Shown here piece by piece: positions 25,598 through 40,788 of a DNA stretch of 64,000 nt. The stretch is from assembly GCA_019843655.1 (NCBI GenBank), contig JACDQD010000001.1, forward strand, positions 41,670,230 through 41,734,229, read 5' to 3'. Position numbers and translations under genes: made by a program. The first letter of the stretch is position 1; each line of letters starts with the position of its first letter. This DNA comes from Lethocerus indicus (taxonomy: Eukaryota; Arthropoda; Insecta; Hemiptera; Belostomatidae). The notes beneath the pieces are model-generated. The model was given only the letters and a program-made list of their open reading frames with translations. It was not told the DNA's origin and searched no databases.

Positions 25598-25791
25598 TAC
25601 CTGTTCTGTGGTCTGCGAGGGGTTGGAATACCCTCGTAGATTTTGTTTGTTTCTGTCTCGTCTCGCTGGTTTGGTTTTTTGCTAGACCGGTTTCGCCTGC
25701 TCGCCATCTTCAGTAACGGTGTCAGTAACTTTTGGCACTTTGGATGTTTTTCGGGCATCCTCACTGCACTGCCACTGCCACTTGTACTGTG
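25598..25791 (-). mobile_element. PLE terminal repeat (pLTR), nearly full length
   Basis: Runs from the outer end TACCTGTTCTGTGGTCTGCG to the inner end CACTTGTACTGTG, about 194 bp, and reads on the minus strand. Landmarks in minus-strand order are AGTGCAGTGAGGATGCCCGA, the hammerhead block (25681-25717), the GAAACAAACAAAATCTACG region and the CCAACCCCTCGCAGACCACA outer end. It is the left arm of a fold-back whose right arm lies at 25951-26126. Apparent proteins read through it are translations of the repeat, not genes. Confidence 0.8.
25681..25717 (-). ncRNA. hammerhead ribozyme-like motif in pLTR
   Basis: Minus strand: GTTA, CTGAAGA, TGGCGAGCAGGC, GAAA, CCGGTC, TAGC. The core bases CUGANGA and GAAA are intact. 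Stem I pairs GTTA with TAGC through one G-U, which keeps the helix despite a base change from the consensus GCTA. Stem II has a mismatch (GGC against GGC), so folding is weakened. Confidence 0.55.
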
Positions 25792-25859
25792 AATCTTGAT
25801 CAACAAAATCCCTCCCAACCCAAATAAAACAAACAACATCCCCCAATAACACAATAACA

Positions 25860-25861
<2 letters not shown>

Positions 25862-25948
<87 letters not shown>
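25862..25948. repeat. compound microsatellite (CA)n(TA)n inside a fold-back element
   Basis: An uninterrupted CA run (25862-25890) passes into a TA run that ends at 25948, where the right pLTR arm's leader begins. It lies in the spacer between two inverted pLTR copies. Confidence 0.95.
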
Positions 25949-25950
<2 letters not shown>

Positions 25951-25952
<2 letters not shown>

Positions 25953-26126
25953 AACAGACAACCACCACAGTACAAGTGACTGACAGTGCAGTGAGGATGC
26001 CCGAAAAACATCCAAACTGCTAAAAGTGACTAACACCGCTACTGAAGATGGTGAGCGGCCGAAACCGGTCTCGCAAAAGACGAAACCAGCGAGAGGAGAC
26101 AGAAACACACAAAATCTATGGTATTG
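25951..26126 (+). mobile_element. PLE terminal repeat (pLTR), right arm of fold-back
   Basis: Starts with CAAACAGACAACCACCAC, the same leader that joins the PLE reading frame to its pLTR at 50.29-50.31 kb. The pLTR body follows from AGTGCAGTGAGGATGCCCGA to AAAATCTATGGTATTG, where homology stops before the outer ACAAAACAGGTA end. Together with 25598-25791 it forms a head-to-head pair separated by about 160 bp of A-rich DNA and a microsatellite. Confidence 0.8.
26038..26074 (+). ncRNA. hammerhead ribozyme-like motif in pLTR
   Basis: GCTA, CTGAAGA, TGGTGAGCGGCC, GAAA, CCGGTC, TCGC. The core is intact. Stem II GGT/GCC keeps one G-U pair. Stem I has one mismatch (GCTA against TCGC). Confidence 0.6.
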
Positions 26127-27550
26127 TTAATTATATTAGGCTTATAATATTTACTATTATTTAACGGTTTGCTTTTTCAAAATAAATTAACGCGCCCATG
26201 TTGAATTCCAGTTTTTCCTCAAGAAATTCTAAATGATTAGAAATTCCCAATTAAAATAAAAAATTAATCCTTAATTAATAATAATTAATTAATAATTAAT
26301 CGAATTATTGACTTTTGCGATTAAATTAACTACGGACTGTGTAAAAAGGAAATTATTCCTTTTAAAAAATAAAATCTTGACACATCGCGTACTCCTAGTA
26401 CAGGTTGTGATCATCGCCCGGTTCCCTATGAATAATTTTTGTGTAAAATTCCGTCGGACAATCTCTTACTATCCGTCAACTTTTCGTTGAACCCGGTCAA
26501 ATCTTACGTCGGTTAGCATCAAAAGGCAAGTCCCGTCGATAAGTTGAGGGACATAAAAGTAACTTAACCCCATCACCAAACCCCCCCGCACCCTAATTAA
26601 ATGGGTGTCCGTAGCGTGTTAACGCCAAAACTGTAATAGATGCTAAACATCCGGCGCTCCGTTCCGGCGGGTAATTAATTTTCGCGGGAGTAATGGCGAG
26701 GCGATGACTAAATCCGAAACCGTTTTCGTAACCCGATCCGAGAATCGGCGCGACTCGCGTTTCCGCCTATCGATAATTCATTACGCCGCGAAACTTAATA
26801 CTATAACGAATTTAATTTAAACCCCAAGAATGAATCCTTAGAAACCCGTTCCTATTTTAATGTCAAAAAAGTATGGGTGAACAACACAAACATTTCACAC
26901 TCGTGGAAAAGACATTGGCTTTCATAAGTTTTATAGTTGATTTTTCTTATTTAATTAACAACCCTGTCCGAGATTGTGGGGTTTTTATTCATTTGCACAA
27001 TTCAGTTTCTTTTAAGGGTGATTCGCTCAATCCGGGTCTCGAGGAGGGTGGCGGTAGGAAAAACAGAAGAAACCCCATATAACTACTCCTTGCATTCGAT
27101 AATCATGCAGTAAATGCTAAATTCGATTAGGGGCCATTCGATTAGGTCAGCCAGCGTCATCCTGGACTGACTACAGTAGGCGGGGACCGCCTAGTATTTA
27201 TCGAGCCGAGCGCCGGCCAACGTAATAACCGAGCACGGTTATTACAATGACAATATTTGTTTGGACTAATAAGTGGCGGATAAACACGTAAGAGGGTCGG
27301 TCGGTTTACCTTCCGGGTTGCCGGGTTGGTCCGACGGAACGCTCTAAAAGATAAAGTTTTTTTTTCTTGAGAATTTGTGAATAATTAATCGGGGGATCTT
27401 TTAAATTAACGAAGAAATCAATTGTAAAGTTCGATAGAATTCCGTGCATTGTCCCAGAAATCCGCCCATAATTCGCAAATTTGAGGCCAACCCAAAATGA
27501 ATCTCAAATGAACATAATAACTGGCCTTATGCCTATGTAAAACAATTTTA
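26127..27550. other. unassigned non-coding stretch
   Basis: AT-rich around 26130-26350, mixed afterwards. Open frames at 26308-26490 and 26873-27082 have no recognisable product. Confidence 0.5.
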
Positions 27551-27598
27551 TTGGGATCTCTGGATGCGAGCGATGTCGGAACTCCATAGTTCTATGCC
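27551..27598 (-). pseudogene. Jockey-like reverse-transcriptase fragment (GIELW segment)
   Basis: The minus strand reads GIELWSSDIARIQRSQ then a stop. GIxLWG...IxRxQ is the conserved segment just ahead of the VLRxIxNAP tail in Jockey-clade elements. Only 16 residues are readable, so the call depends on the other copies nearby. Confidence 0.5.
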
Positions 27599-29177
27599 TA
27601 ATGTCCACGTTGAAATAATAAATTAAATCCAAATCTGTCTTCCATAACATAAAACTTTGGTAAACTATAATTTTTTTTGGTAGATTATAAGTTTAAATCA
27701 ATTCAACCGCGGCCGCTAAGGTTATTTGCCATAATGCGAGGCGCACGGGCTGCCATCTCCACGGAGTTGATGCCGGATCTTTTTCCTAATAACTTCGCAT
27801 AGAAATATTGTATAGACGGTTGAAATATGTATAAATCCGAGGCTCTGTAAATAGTGTAACCAGAGGTAAACGAAACCCGGGAAGAAATGGGGCTGGGCCA
27901 GCTTAGTCCTTCCAAGGATTAGGATCTAAGTCGGCGATGCATTTCCCTCGCCCTTCGCGGGGCTTAGATTTAAAAAATGTATTATATATCCTGGCGGTGG
28001 GTATACGAACGGGGCGGAATAGAGGAGAGCTTTTATTCGCCAAGATAGAATTTTATTTGTGCAAATATATTTTGCTCGATTCTTCGCAGGATTGAGGATG
28101 ACTCATTTTTGCCGCCCGTTGTGAACCGGGAAAATCGTTTTTTTCACGAAAAATTCATTGAATCCCATATTTTATTCAAGCCTTATGGTTATAACGTTTG
28201 GTTTTTAAAATGCACATTTTAAACTACCTGTCCAGTATATAGTTCACAAAACAGTGAATTTTTTTTATTGTGCCACAGGACACCTAGTTTTTTTACATTT
28301 CTTTCTAATTAGTCATGATAACTACGGCACATCGTGCCTGTATTTTTATCATAAAAATTATTTATTATTTTAACAGCACGACATTGTAGGTAAATGTATT
28401 GGATTTAGATTCGCGTTGAAACGAATGCACAGACAAAATATTATACCCTGTACAAAAAGTTATAAATTCAAAAACTAATAATGAAATAAAATATTATTCC
28501 ATATTAAAAATGTGTACGTAACGGCGTTATTAGAAACTCGCAAACTATGCTCGTTGCCGGCAGCTTATTTATATCGCGAGAATCGAAAGAATAGCGGTCA
28601 GTTAGCGGTCCCGGGATTTTACCAATTAATAAGACACCAATCAGGCCCTCGAGGTTTTTGCTTCTGATTTTACCCCCGGGGGTTAATCGTTTTAAATATT
28701 GAAACCCTGTTTAAAACGTTGAAACTGGATCCTCGTGTTCTATTCGTGCTTTTAAACGCCGGTCGGGAATGTGGATCGATACCACAAGTTGTAGTGAAGA
28801 AATCGACCCGGGTTAAGTGGATTACGTAGTGCCTTAGTAGGTCGTCGGGACGGAAGGAAAGTGCATTTGGGTCCACGGTAAAGTGAAATATCTTGAGTAC
28901 TCACGTTTCGAATTCTGTACATATTATTCCCGTTAGGTGGAGAAAAAATATCAATGAAAAAAAATGGGTAAAATGACAGTTAACGCACCAACTTTTACAT
29001 CCAGTTTTGACCCATATGCCAAATCAATATGGGCATATTATATAATATATCACCGGCAAGTAATACGAGTACAAATAGAAGAGATGGTTAAGATATTTCT
29101 TACAAAATAATGGACGGAATCTATTTTCCGTAAGAGTATAGGGCCCGCATGTCTAGTGCTATTGTTTAGTTGCAACC
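27599..29177. other. unassigned non-coding stretch
   Basis: Nothing recognised. Open frames at 27703-27915 and 28670-28876 (minus) have no motif. Confidence 0.5.
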
Positions 29178-29215
29178 CGATAGTTCTACGCCAAATGTCT
29201 ACGATTTTTTTTTAA
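29178..29215 (-). repeat. very short Jockey-like DNA match
   Basis: CCGATAGTTCTACGCC...TGTCTACG resembles CCATAGTTCTATGCC...TGTCCACG in the 27.59-kb fragment at the nucleotide level. It probably represents the same GIELW region of another copy, but it is too short to be sure. Confidence 0.3.
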
Positions 29216-29933
29216 ATATTATCGTTGACTTGAAAGTAGAGAAAGGCAGTGGGTTAACTTTCGCCGATGGCGAAAATCAGAGCGGGGCCTCAATGGAGAT
29301 CATTAGGAAAAAAGAAGAAAGGGAGGAAGATTGCGCCGGCTCGGTATCGTTCCGCCTAATGTCGATTCGAATCATCCGTATTCGGGGGCGTTTAAACGAC
29401 GCTCCGATTCCACGGGGCGCGACACGTAGCGACCATAAAACCCCACTGCCCGCAAAGCTGAGTTGCGAGGGGGGGCAATGGGAGGGGGGGGGGCAAATAT
29501 TAATAAGAAAAAAATAAAAATATACGATTTTTTAAAAATGGCCCACAAATCCGTTTTTCATTTCGGGCCCCTGGGTTTCGTCTCCTAAACGGCGTTTGAT
29601 TGGCCCTCTCTCTCTTAATTAAATCGGGCGTTGCTCCAGAAAATTAGATAACTTCCAGTTTCTTGTTGCATCGAATTGCAGGCAATAATGCGCAGATCTT
29701 GTACTGTAAAAATGTAAAAAAATCGTACTTCTATTTTAGGAAAAAGTACGCACGTTTACATAATAAATATGTTCGTATTCTTCAAGTAATTTAAATTGGC
29801 CGCTCCCCAGTGAATGTGAATTCATTATACTGTGATTACATATTTACGAAAATTGAAGAAGATTACCAGGCTATTCTGGAAAAATAGAAGTGAGACGGGA
29901 ACGAAAGTTTAGCGACCGGATTTTATAAATTCG
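29216..29933. other. unassigned non-coding stretch
   Basis: The plus-strand open frame 29170-29517 (115 codons) is charged and low in complexity, with no known domain; its start overlaps the short Jockey-like match. G-rich at 29468-29492. Confidence 0.45.
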
Positions 29934-30080
29934 TCGGTAATTTGAAACATCCCCGGGAGCATTAAGGATTGCGCGAAGGACTCGGAATCTCCGGATGCGA
30001 GCTGTGTTGTATGTCTTGATGGAACCCCGTAATTCTATACCGTATTTAATCGAATTAATAAGGGGAATTATCCTTAGAAT
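29934..30080 (-). pseudogene. Jockey-like reverse-transcriptase C-terminal fragment
   Basis: In the minus-strand frame 29871-30143, residues 30-68 contain SIKYGIELRGSIKTYNTARI followed by RRFRVLRAILNAPGDVSN. This matches the tail of Jockey-clade polyproteins (YGIxLWG...IxRFQxxVLRxIxNAPxxVSN) with LWG changed to LRG. After VSN the frame becomes unrelated. The NAPGDVSN wording is shared with the 24.5-kb fragment, which suggests the same family on the opposite strand. Confidence 0.7.
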
Positions 30081-33247
<3,167 letters not shown>

Positions 33248-36200
33248 AATTAGAATGACACAATCACACTAGTGATGTGATACGATATACGATAGCCGAT
33301 CCTCATAACGCAAAACACGGTTTAAAAGGGGGTTCTGCAAAAGGTTCACAGGCCGGCAAAAATAACAAAACTTGTACACCAATAATAAAATCCGCCGCTA
33401 AGATTAGCCTCGTTAATTAGGTGAACGGAAAGGAATATGAAAGAGTGCCGTATTGCGTGCGCAGATCACGTCCGGGACGAGATCACGTCAGTGGGCACGT
33501 CGGCCACTTAAACAACCGCCATTGAGTCCACTCGCTTTTAATACGCTGTCGACGACCAACGGAATAAGCGTTGAATTACCGCCTACATTCCCACCCCCCC
33601 AATCACAACCAACACAGCACAACAGCCTAATTGCCTTCGGACGCGGCAGCTTCTGCATTAATGAGCTTTCCGGGCCGATCGCGTTTTCCAGTCGTGGCCG
33701 GGCCCGTCCTCGGCGGGAATCCATCGAATGTCGATCACCGGAGAGGCCTATTAAAGGAGCGCATAAAGAGGAAAGGTCAGGATCCTCGTGACGCCGACGA
33801 GTACCAACGGTATTTCGTTGAAAGAAGCTTCTATCAGGTCGTTCTAAATTTATACACGTAAAAAACATATAAACCTTACCTACATATTCCGCGGAGTAAT
33901 AAATACGCAGTTGGGATGGGGCGTGGAGATCTGTTAGTGTAGGATATTCTCCCAAGAGATACAGTTACATTTAAAAAAAAGGCGTTACCCTTTCATATGA
34001 CTTAATACCTGTCTTCAATTCATATTAGGACGAACAACAAGCAATCCGGTAATAATCGAGTGCAATACTAAAAATAGGAACTAGGAAGGATCCAATAGTT
34101 TTTGCTCGATTCCAGTTATTCACTAATAAAGTGAACGTAAATCGTTACAGTATACAATGTCTTAACTGAAAATTTAAGAGTAGAGCCATCTACCATACGA
34201 TATGGGCGTATTCGGTTTTTCACTTTCTGCAGTAACACTATGTTAGTGGGTTACTTGCGCGTCTTGACCCCATAATCCATAGTCCCCATAGTCCATAAAT
34301 ATGGACTATAAATAATTACACTAAACAAAATGGATGCATTCCACTATTCCGCATTTCTGAACGTTTGTTTTCGGCGGTTAACTTTCCATTTCCCTATTGC
34401 TCAGTCAAACAATTAAACGAAAAACAATACCTCGTTATTAATTGGATTCTTTTTCAAAAAAAAAGAAAAAATGTTATAGAAAAATGACAAGAAATGTATG
34501 TTAGTCTGACCGACATTTTCCACGGTGTCGGGAGTTCGCGTTTGGCGCCTAGCGTCTGGAATTGGGTAGTGGAGCAGATAATTCGGTTATAAATGAGCAC
34601 GGCGCAACCGTTCTGTTAGACCCGCAATACACACAATTCAAGACGGTCTAGTATCAGCTCCTTCTTGTATTCAACGAACTCGCATTACTCTCGTATTTTC
34701 AATAAACGATGCATAAAGTACGCGCGCATATTGGATCATGCTATTTCGGCCTAGCGCCATTGTCGGTATCGATCTTTCATTGTCTTCATTAAGTCGTATC
34801 AGTTAGCAGTAACGTTTTATTTTTAAGTGGTACAGTGGAGTGGCATCGATATAGTACATTCTAAAACAACCGCAAATGGTTTGCGTTTCTTATCCTATAA
34901 GTTATTGAAGCTTTTCTCATCATCCTTCCTTCAGTATAATCCATGTCTAAAAAACATTTAATGCAGTCTAAATTACAATACAAGTGGTCAGAAAAGGATT
35001 TTTTTTCAATTATACTTTTATGAATTTAAACTTGGCCGCAGTGCAGCTAAAAAATGTATCGCTTCTATTGGTTCTTATTCCGAAGAATAAAGTTGAGTAT
35101 GAGTCTAGTTACAGAATGCCAAAGCTTATGTCCTGCGATAACAATAATAATATGAACGTGCGGAGTTCTGAGTAATTTCTGAGTAAATTTATGAGAGCTT
35201 ACTGTGACGACAGTATAGTATCCGGTGGCGATTAATTGTAAGATAATTATTTCCTTCCTTGTGAACATTCTTTGTGAGCTCCTAAAATGTGGACAATCAT
35301 CCGAGATATAACTACCGCTTCCCGTCACGTGCACTTTCAACTAGTTCTATTTTCAAGCATGACTCATTTGCCGTCATGAAGTTTTATCGGGCTTGATTAT
35401 TTTCGAATTTTCGTACTGTCCTATTTTGTGTGTGAAATTCTTAACGTCCTAGGAAGTAGATGAGCCCGTCGGTGCGAGGATTTACAGTGTATGGAGAATG
35501 AAAATCGCGCGATCTTATTTTAATTAATTAATGTATTTTTTAATTATAATTTAATTCGAAAATTATCCAACGGTGTTCCAATCGCTGGTAATTGAACAAA
35601 ATTTATTACATTTATTATTGTTTGAACAACGCGCATTATTAGCCTTCTGACGGGAGACAACGGACAGCCCTGGTAAATTGCCAATTACCAATACCGTTAG
35701 CGTAACAATCGGAGACCCCTTTTATCATGTATATATCCTAATCCTCCCACCCCTAATTAATAAATGTAATGGGCGTACGCATCTGGTTCTATATCGTGTT
35801 CGGACGTCAACGCTATTGAGCTAGAATGGGAACGGAAAGCTGAGTGAAGACACCAATTAAAAACGCCGATTAATTATGGAAGATAATACTATAATATTCA
35901 TATGGCCTGTTTTTATAAAATAAAAACACGACACTCCGAGTTATCTTAACTACTAACGTGCAATGGAGGAAGTTATTTATTAATAGATTTCATGAAGTAC
36001 ATTACTGATAGACGTTATACACACATTTTAACTTAACAGTGATGAATGGATAATTTCAATGAGACAAAAATGAAGTATCACTCCGTTACATTGATGTAGA
36101 GAAAAAGGCGTGAACATTCATAATAAATATATAACCACCTACATGTCAAATTTCTGATAAAATTTTCCGCGAAAAATAACTAATTAAATAAATAATTTTT

Positions 36201-37318
36201 TAAAAAATCTTTTTCGGATTCCGCTAACTAGGTATACATATGAATTCGGACTTGTGAAACCGGTAATTGTATTCTAGGATTGTATATATTGGGCATTATA
36301 TTGAGGATTATACCCATATGGCTTATAATCGTGGCGGATTCGTTAAATTCAAATTAAACGGAGGAAGGAATTATTTAACGATTAGTTTATTTTTATTTAC
36401 CAATTTCTAAAGCCTTATGGCGTTTTCATTGTGTGTATAAATACAGAGGAAATATAGTGAAGACGCGGAGTAGATAAACCCCCGAGAATGAACGTATTAT
36501 GACAGCCCCCAGCGGATTAGTGGAAACGGCGGAAATGCGGCGGTCGCAAATTAAAGTCCCCGCTCCAAGTTTTAATGGGATGTTTTCGGTAGTAGGGGAG
36601 GGAGGACTTAAACAGCCCCAATTCGAATAAGTAACAGCGGCAAATTACCGGGAACCCTTGCATGTATTAGACCCCCCCCCATCCAGAAGCATCCCTGTGT
36701 GTCTTCACCTGCATTCAATGACAGTGAATTAACTTCCCGAAAGCCCCTTGAATTAATACTCCGTTTTATTTCGCGATTCGGTACAATGTAAATGGCTGAC
36801 TAACTTAGGAAAAGTATCTGAGGATTGTTTGAAGAGTCGATTTATGCCGGAAGCTAGAGAAAAACGAGCTTGCAAAAAAATGGTAACAATATTTTTATTA
36901 TTATTTAGAATAAAGTAATTTCAGTCGAATAATTCATCTTATATAATAGTATTCTTCGATGTCTAACTCGCAATTAGTGATATTTATATATAATATTTGA
37001 AAAAGGTGTCGAAGAAGGGTTTAATCAGTGAATAATATGCTTCGGAGCCCGACCGTCGACTAAACTAACCAGCGTGTCGTCCACGACTCGACTGTCTCAT
37101 CCATTATTTTGATATCCTTTTATACTTTATTATTATTAAGTCACCGTCTTGTATTCAATAGGGTGAGGGGATGGCTGAAGGCGGGTGGTTTACCATCTTC
37201 GATATTGTCATAAGAGGTAATCTTACGAGAACGTATCTTCTACCTGAGTAGGGTTCCTTTAGTCCTTTGGCACCGCTAACTTACTTATCAATACATCGTA
37301 ATAACATTGGCAGGATTC
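33248..37318. other. unassigned non-coding stretch
   Basis: Two long frames overlap on opposite strands at 33453-33955 (112 codons plus, 155 codons minus, the longest in the window); neither shows a domain and the region is CpG-rich, which favours long frames. A 20-bp hairpin with 8-bp arms (TAGTCCAT/ATGGACTA) lies at 34289-34308. Otherwise nothing recognised. Confidence 0.5.
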
Positions 37319-37486
37319 TGTAGGTTCGTGATGTTTCTGTCTCCTCTCGCTGGTTTGGTCTTTTGCTAGACCGGTTTCGGCCGCTCGCCATCTTCAGTAG
37401 CGGTGTTCCTCACTGTTCGGACTTTGGATGTTTTTTGGGCATCCTCACTCCACTGTCACTTTCACATGTACTGTACAAAACAGGTA
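37319..37486 (-). mobile_element. PLE terminal repeat (pLTR) with fold-back end
   Basis: Minus-oriented body from TGTAGGTTCGTGATGTTTCT through the hammerhead block to CACTTTCACATGTACTGTA. It is followed directly by CAAAACAGGTA, which is the outer pLTR end in the opposite orientation. The copy is therefore the remnant of a head-to-head pair from which most of the second arm was lost. The first 40 bp match the 42.6-kb copy exactly, including the TTCGTGATG variant, so these two are close relatives. Confidence 0.8.
37365..37401 (-). ncRNA. hammerhead ribozyme-like motif in pLTR
   Basis: Minus strand: GCTA, CTGAAGA, TGGCGAGCGGCC, GAAA, CCGGTC, TAGC. All core positions, stem I (4 bp) and stem II (GGC/GCC) are intact. 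One of the three best-preserved copies. Confidence 0.7.
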
Positions 37487-38312
37487 TATTAAATTGGCAG
37501 GATTGATTATATTCTAAACCCGCGTCGAGAAAAAAAGGTTAAGAAGTTATATTATTTTCTGAGCTTTCATTCTAGATTGTAAAAGCAGACTCCCCGATCA
37601 ATTAGTAGAAGACTTTTCATAATTGAAATATTTTTAAGATTAGACGAAAATGTCGAGGAAAATCGTTCAAAAATAAGAAAGAGCGGTTTTTCTCTTTATT
37701 CCAATTTTCGGCTTTTCCTGAAACGCATAGAGCTCTAAAATTTTCGCGTTAGAAACATTAATTTTTTTAGGGGTCAACATTAATTTCATGGACTCAATAA
37801 GTATATAAACTAAACTCCCTAATTTTTCACTGGGGTTTTTTCAATTGTTTCGAACAGTATAAAAAACTCAGCAATGTCTCGATCATCTCGTTTTTAATTT
37901 GATTAATTTTTTTTAGTTTTTCGGTTGGGGGCAGATGATTTGCGGTGGTCAAGTTCCATAAAGTACGGTTCAAGAAGGCAGGCGTAGAGCCCGCGGAGAG
38001 CATACGCGTTTCTCCAAAAGTGCTCGGGGCGAATTCCCCGTGCGTAACTTGGTATCCCAGTTGTCGGCGATCGGGATAGATACGAGGGTGAAATTCGTGG
38101 CTAGCGGTGAACCGCCGCCGCGGCCGGGCTCAATCAAAAAGCGATTTTTGGGGCGGGCACCGGGCCTAATGTCGAACCCGCAGAGGTGGGCGAGGGGGCG
38201 GCATTAGCGCAGAAATTCCTTCTGTCTGCCGGCCGAAAACGTCATTTGGCTCTATCCGTCATCTAGATAACGGGACCGAGCTACGTGTCCTATGACGACA
38301 TCAAAAATGTCA
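37487..38312. other. unassigned non-coding stretch
   Basis: AT-rich, then CpG-rich at 37980-38280. Nothing recognised. Confidence 0.5.

Positions 38313-38363
<51 letters not shown>
38313..38363. repeat. (TA)n microsatellite
   Basis: About 25 TA units. Confidence 0.95.
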
Positions 38364-38368
<5 letters not shown>

Positions 38369-39509
38369 TATGTTACTGATTAATCATTAATTTTTTGTAC
38401 GTTATAGCACCTGGGAAGGTGCTTTTAAAGCGTTTTCCCTCTATAAAAAAAATTGTGACGACCACTGAAGATAACGGTGAAAGTCCGACCTCTCTTTACC
38501 TGTTCCCGACTGAAATATTTTCCAATGACAGGACTGGAATTTGGCGTGCGGCTCGGAATACGAAATTTGACGAACTGTTCGGAGGTCGGGGACGGACTTC
38601 ATCCGGTTCCTTATCGAGTGGGTGTCTGGGACTAAAGTAATCAATTAAAGCCGGCCGGCTTAACTGGGGGAAGAAGCCCGCCCGGATTAGTTGCCACCTG
38701 TTAGTACCGCCTCCCCCGATAAACTCGAACCGGAAATATTTTATCCGGAGGAAGATATTGGACCAATTCCGTTTTGAAAAAGAAACACGAAGGCTGAACC
38801 GGGGGAGCCTAATGAAAAAGTTCCAGATCGGGTTTTTATATTGACCCGAACGGTAATCACTAGCGGAGTCCAAAGAGAAACGTTATTTTAATATATCGAG
38901 TAGCCTTTTCATTAATGACTTTTGATCGAAAGCATGTAACTATTAAACATAAATACAGAATTTATTTGCCTTAAGAGGTAAGCTATTTAGACAACTCGAA
39001 ACGAAAAACTAACAACGTATTCCGATAGGACTAAATTATTAGTTCCGTCGTTTATAACACACATCATTTTTGGTTATGAAAATTCTCGCTATCCCAGAAG
39101 AATGTCGTTATATAGCGAGACCTCAATATGGAGTTATCTTATTGCGAAATGCTAGTGCATGATTAAACTGTTCGCTTTGTATTTGGACGTATTACTTTTC
39201 ATACGAATGATATCTGAAATGAATTGTTTAATACTATGAGACAATTGAAGGGACTTCCGTCCGTCATTTTTTCCGAGAACTATTTCAGTTGAAGAACCGT
39301 TTCATGCGCCGGCAAAAATTATCGGAATAAATTTAATGGATTTCAAACGCCAATGACTAAATTCAATTTAAATTCTTGGGCGGAACCTTTACGATGATAA
39401 AATATATACGATGATATAATATTAATCACCAGGAAAGACGAAAAACGTGTTTAAAGTATTTTATTATATTTGTTACGACTGTACTAAAAACAAGGAAAAC
39501 TGCCAGGGG
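38364..39509. other. unassigned non-coding stretch
   Basis: Open frames at 38395-38640 (plus) and 38496-38873 (minus) overlap and show no known domain. Confidence 0.5.
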
Positions 39510-39705
39510 CCTGAATGCGTCAAAAGATTACTTAAACGCATAAGAGGATTCCAAAACACGGAAAGTCATTTAACCAAGTTGCTTCCTCGTTTAAAACGTC
39601 AAACGTTTTATTATTCCCTCCCACTATAATAAAAAATATTCCGGCACTCGAAAGGCGTCACAAGATTTCTAAAACACATTAAGGCGATTCTCACGTTTAA
39701 GACAT
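39510..39705 (+). repeat. diverged tandem pair (about 133-bp spacing)
   Basis: The stretch GCGTCAAAAGATTACTTAAA... at 39517 recurs as GCGTCACAAGATTTCTAAAA... at 39655, and both continue to a shared CATTTAA. The pair suggests an old local duplication. The small open frame 39447-39629 with four cysteines (CYDC..NCQGPEC) covers copy 1; I know no family for it. Confidence 0.45.
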
Positions 39706-40788
39706 TTAAAAATCCTCCTTAAAAATATTTAACCGAGATCGGCTTCTACGCTCTCTTGTTTGTCTTAAGCTGGACCCGTTTTGGCAATTTGTGATTTCGT
39801 TTACTAAGGTCAATTTTGATTTCAGTTTTAGTAATGGCCTTAATAGTCGGGTATGTGGATTCCACATAAATATATAATATAATTACATTTAGTCCTATAA
39901 AATATGGTGAGGTATAAAGAATTCATCCGCGGGGGGAGGGGGCACTTAATTTAATGCCGCGGATTATAGGCGCCATCGTATTTTTTTTTAACTGGGAAGC
40001 TATAAATTGTCTTTTATAAGCTCCATTCGAGGAAGAAGGGCCGGGGCGTTAACGGTCTCCGCGAAGGAGCGATCGGCACGTCGGAATGCCCGAGATAAGT
40101 GAATTAAGTCGAATTGGATCCGTCCGAGATATGGCTAACACGGCGGTGGCTTATTTTAAAGCCCCTTCAGACCGGACCGCGTTTTCAATTTATGGACTTA
40201 TCGGAGCCGCAACGACCCAACCGGCTAAGGTTAATTTAAACGTCGGGTTTGACGGTTTGAGAACGGCCGGCGGGGGGCGGTAATTACCGGGACAACGCTC
40301 CAATTAGAGGAGGGCTCGGGCGAATAAAGGAGAAGGCGGCAATTAGCCCCGCAATACGCCAGAAACCTCCCCTCCTCCCAATTACACGTCTCTTTCTAGA
40401 CCGGCATACCCTTGAATAAGTAACCGGTTATTTTTAGTTCCTTTCGCTGAGAGCCCGGTCATTCAGCCACTTGTCAAATATTTTGCGAGTTCCGGCAACG
40501 AGGAGAAATATTTCGTTTGTTAGATCCGCCTTTAAAATAAGCGTTAATTACAAAATATTGTTCTTTTCCGCGTCATTTCGAGTTTATCGGGTCTCAAATT
40601 ATTCGACTCATTTAATTAATATCGGTATTTAAAATAGCTTTACGTATATTTAATATTCGTCGATTTTCCATCCGGTAATCGCCTGTAGCGATTCACTTTT
40701 GAAATAAAGCGACTCGTCCGAAATAACTCGAGAAGTCAAGAAGTACACAAAGCACTTGGGCGTCTCCGGCACTATCCCTTTATGGTAT
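39706..40788. other. unassigned non-coding stretch
   Basis: Mixed composition, with a G-rich run at 39931-39941. Nothing recognised. Confidence 0.5.

Noticed and set aside
25682..26011. Apparently conserved protein shared with 18.9, 44.7 and 50.2 kb frames (…TEDGEQ…KPV)
   Set aside because: It is the translation of the pLTR, and frames differ between copies.
25598..26126. Fold-back considered as a MITE or DNA transposon with long terminal inverted repeats
   Set aside because: The same repeat also occurs singly, head-to-tail and attached to a Penelope-type GIY-YIG frame, which fits a pLTR better.
33453..33955. Longest frame in the window (155 codons, minus) overlapping a 112-codon plus frame
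   Set aside because: Mirror frames in CpG-rich DNA without any recognised domain.
38070..38105. String GGTGAAATTCGTGG resembling a conserved 18S rRNA segment
   Set aside because: Only about a dozen bases match and the flanks do not follow 18S rRNA, so chance is likelier than an rRNA fragment.
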